A stretch of 6,275 bases of DNA, taken from NCBI GenBank assembly GCA_040391865.1, contig JBEBWZ010000168.1, positions 1 through 6,275 on the forward strand, read 5' to 3'. Each line of letters opens with the position of its first letter. Position 1 is the stretch's first letter. Source of the stretch: Solimonas sp040391865. GTDB lineage: Bacteria > Pseudomonadota > Gammaproteobacteria > Nevskiales > Nevskiaceae. Of this stretch, positions 5,416-6,275 are shown in pieces. Position numbers and translations under genes: made by a program. The notes below the pieces were generated by a model that ran no database searches, was not told the origin of the DNA, and saw nothing but the letters and a program-made list of their open reading frames with translations.

Positions 5416-6275
5416 GTGCAAGTCAAACCGAACCAGATCGCTGCGCAATTGGCGCGGGGTCTTTCCTCCCTGTACCTGGTGGCCGGCGAAGAACCGCTGC
5501 TGGTTCAGGAAACCCTGGACGCGATCCGCGCCGCGGCGCGTGCCGGCGGCTATGCCGAACGCGAGGTGCTCGATGTCGAGCGCGGTTTTTCGTGGCAGCG
5601 GGTGATCGACAGCTGCGCCAGCCTGTCGCTGTTTGCCAGCCGCCGCATCGTCGAGGTGCGGATGGCGGCGGGGCCGGACGATGAGGGCCGCAAGACCCTG
5701 CAGGCGCTGGCGGCGCAACCGCAGCAGGATGTGCTGCTGATCGTGGTCTGTGGCGCGCTCGACAGCCGCCAGCGCGAGGCGGCCTGGTTCAAGGCGCTGG
5801 ATGCGGCGGGGGTGACGGTCTATGTCTGGCCGGTCAAGAGCAACGAGTTTTTGCCGTGGATCGAGGCGCGCCTGCGCGCTGCCGGGGTGCAGGCCGACGA
5901 CGATGCGATCAAGCTGCTGGCCGAGCGCACCGAGGGCAATCTGCTGGCGGCGCAGCAGGATATCGAAAAGCTCAAGCTGCTGTATCCGAAGCAGAAAGTG
6001 TCCGTGGAGGAACTGTCGCAGGCGGTTGCCGACAGTTCCCGTTTCGAAGCCTTCGATCTTAACGACCGGGTGCTGGACGGCGATGCCGTCGCGGCGATCC
6101 GCAGTCTCGAACGCCTGCGGCAGGAAGGGCTGTCGCCGCTGGAGATTCTTGGTGCGCTGGTCTGGAGCCTGCGCCAGCTGGCCAAGGCGGCGGTGCACTT
6201 TGCGCGGCTGCGCGATGCCAATGCCGCCTGCGAAGCGGTCGGCATCCGTCGCTTCCAGCAGGCGCGCTATCTGAA
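5416..6275 (+). CDS. holA: DNA polymerase III delta subunit HolA (3' partial)
   Basis: Delta is the clamp-loader subunit that opens the beta sliding clamp during chromosome replication. The frame runs from GTG 5416 to the window edge without a stop: 286 residues of the roughly 340 usual, so only the C-terminal part of the collar domain is missing. It aligns with E. coli HolA from its first residues: SSLYLVAGEEPLLVQE (17-32) matches AAYLLLGNDPLLLQE. SLFASR (71-76) holds Leu72 and Phe73, equivalent to the beta-binding Leu73/Phe74. DVLLIVV (105-111), AAWFKAL (122-128) and TEGNLLAAQQDIEKLKLLYP (172-191) also align. As expected for delta, no Walker A motif is seen. GTG is the only good start after the in-frame TAG at 5371; GGAG (5408-5411) is close, at four bases. 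Usually holA follows lptE and leuS; here it starts its own unit, divergent from coq7. Confidence 0.95.
   Translation, partial: MQVKPNQIAAQLARGLSSLYLVAGEEPLLVQETLDAIRAAARAGGYAEREVLDVERGFSWQRVIDSCASLSLFASRRIVEVRMAAGPDDEGRKTLQALAAQPQQDVLLIVVCGALDSRQREAAWFKALDAAGVTVYVWPVKSNEFLPWIEARLRAAGVQADDDAIKLLAERTEGNLLAAQQDIEKLKLLYPKQKVSVEELSQAVADSSRFEAFDLNDRVLDGDAVAAIRSLERLRQEGLSPLEILGALVWSLRQLAKAAVHFARLRDANAACEAVGIRRFQQARYL

Noticed and set aside
5261..6274. Several short frames in other phases across the end of the window, suggesting a broken gene
   Set aside because: One uninterrupted frame from GTG 5416 to the window end encodes HolA along its full visible length. It was only hard to see because it lacks an ATG and a stop in the window.
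1..6275. Mobile elements, CRISPR, tRNA, defence or other novel multi-gene system
   Set aside because: No transposase, integrase, direct-repeat array, tRNA-like fold or unfamiliar gene cluster is visible. All seven genes belong to well-known housekeeping or regulatory families and the composition looks uniform.

Overview
This is a GC-rich stretch of chromosomal housekeeping DNA from a gammaproteobacterium. The gene order trpG-trpD-trpC, then a convergent crp-type regulator, a YhfA-like OsmC protein, speD and a convergent coq7 is the arrangement I remember from Pseudomonas (the trpGDC-vfr-osmC-speD-coq7 block). The helix-turn-helix of the regulator and the Coq7 sequence also look like those of Xanthomonas and relatives. 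A member of the Xanthomonadales, Nevskiales or a nearby group is my best guess; the exact lineage is inference. I see no phage genes, transposons, CRISPR arrays, RNA genes or defence systems.

Layout. Positions 1-2408 hold three plus-strand tryptophan genes: trpG (its first few codons lie outside the window), trpD and trpC. They are joined by one-base stop/start overlaps and are clearly co-transcribed. A perfect 9-bp hairpin separates them from the convergent crp-family gene (2446-3072, minus). A 91-bp divergent region, with a 7-bp-arm palindrome lying on the likely crp promoter, leads to the osmC-family gene (3164-3583, plus). A 101-bp gap with a probable -10 box and a GC-only hairpin precedes speD (plus, ending at 4518). 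A strong bidirectional terminator (4538-4566) lies between speD and convergent coq7 (4586-5287, minus). A 128-bp divergent region with two mirrored promoters separates coq7 from holA (5416 to the window end, plus, 3' truncated).

How the genes work. TrpG/TrpD/TrpC carry out the amidotransferase, phosphoribosyltransferase and indole-glycerol-phosphate synthase steps of tryptophan synthesis. The regulator is a CRP/Vfr/Clp-type transcription factor. YhfA-like OsmC is a probable thiol peroxidase. SpeD makes decarboxylated S-adenosylmethionine for spermidine. Coq7 hydroxylates a ubiquinone precursor. HolA is the delta subunit that opens the beta clamp during replication. These are separate pathways, so the conserved neighbourhood is not a single functional system.

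I found no undescribed system. The points most worth a second look are regulatory: the mirrored coq7/holA promoters, a predicted leaderless coq7 mRNA, the palindrome on the crp promoter, and a nucleotide pocket in the CRP-family protein intermediate between cAMP-type CRP/Vfr and Xanthomonas Clp.
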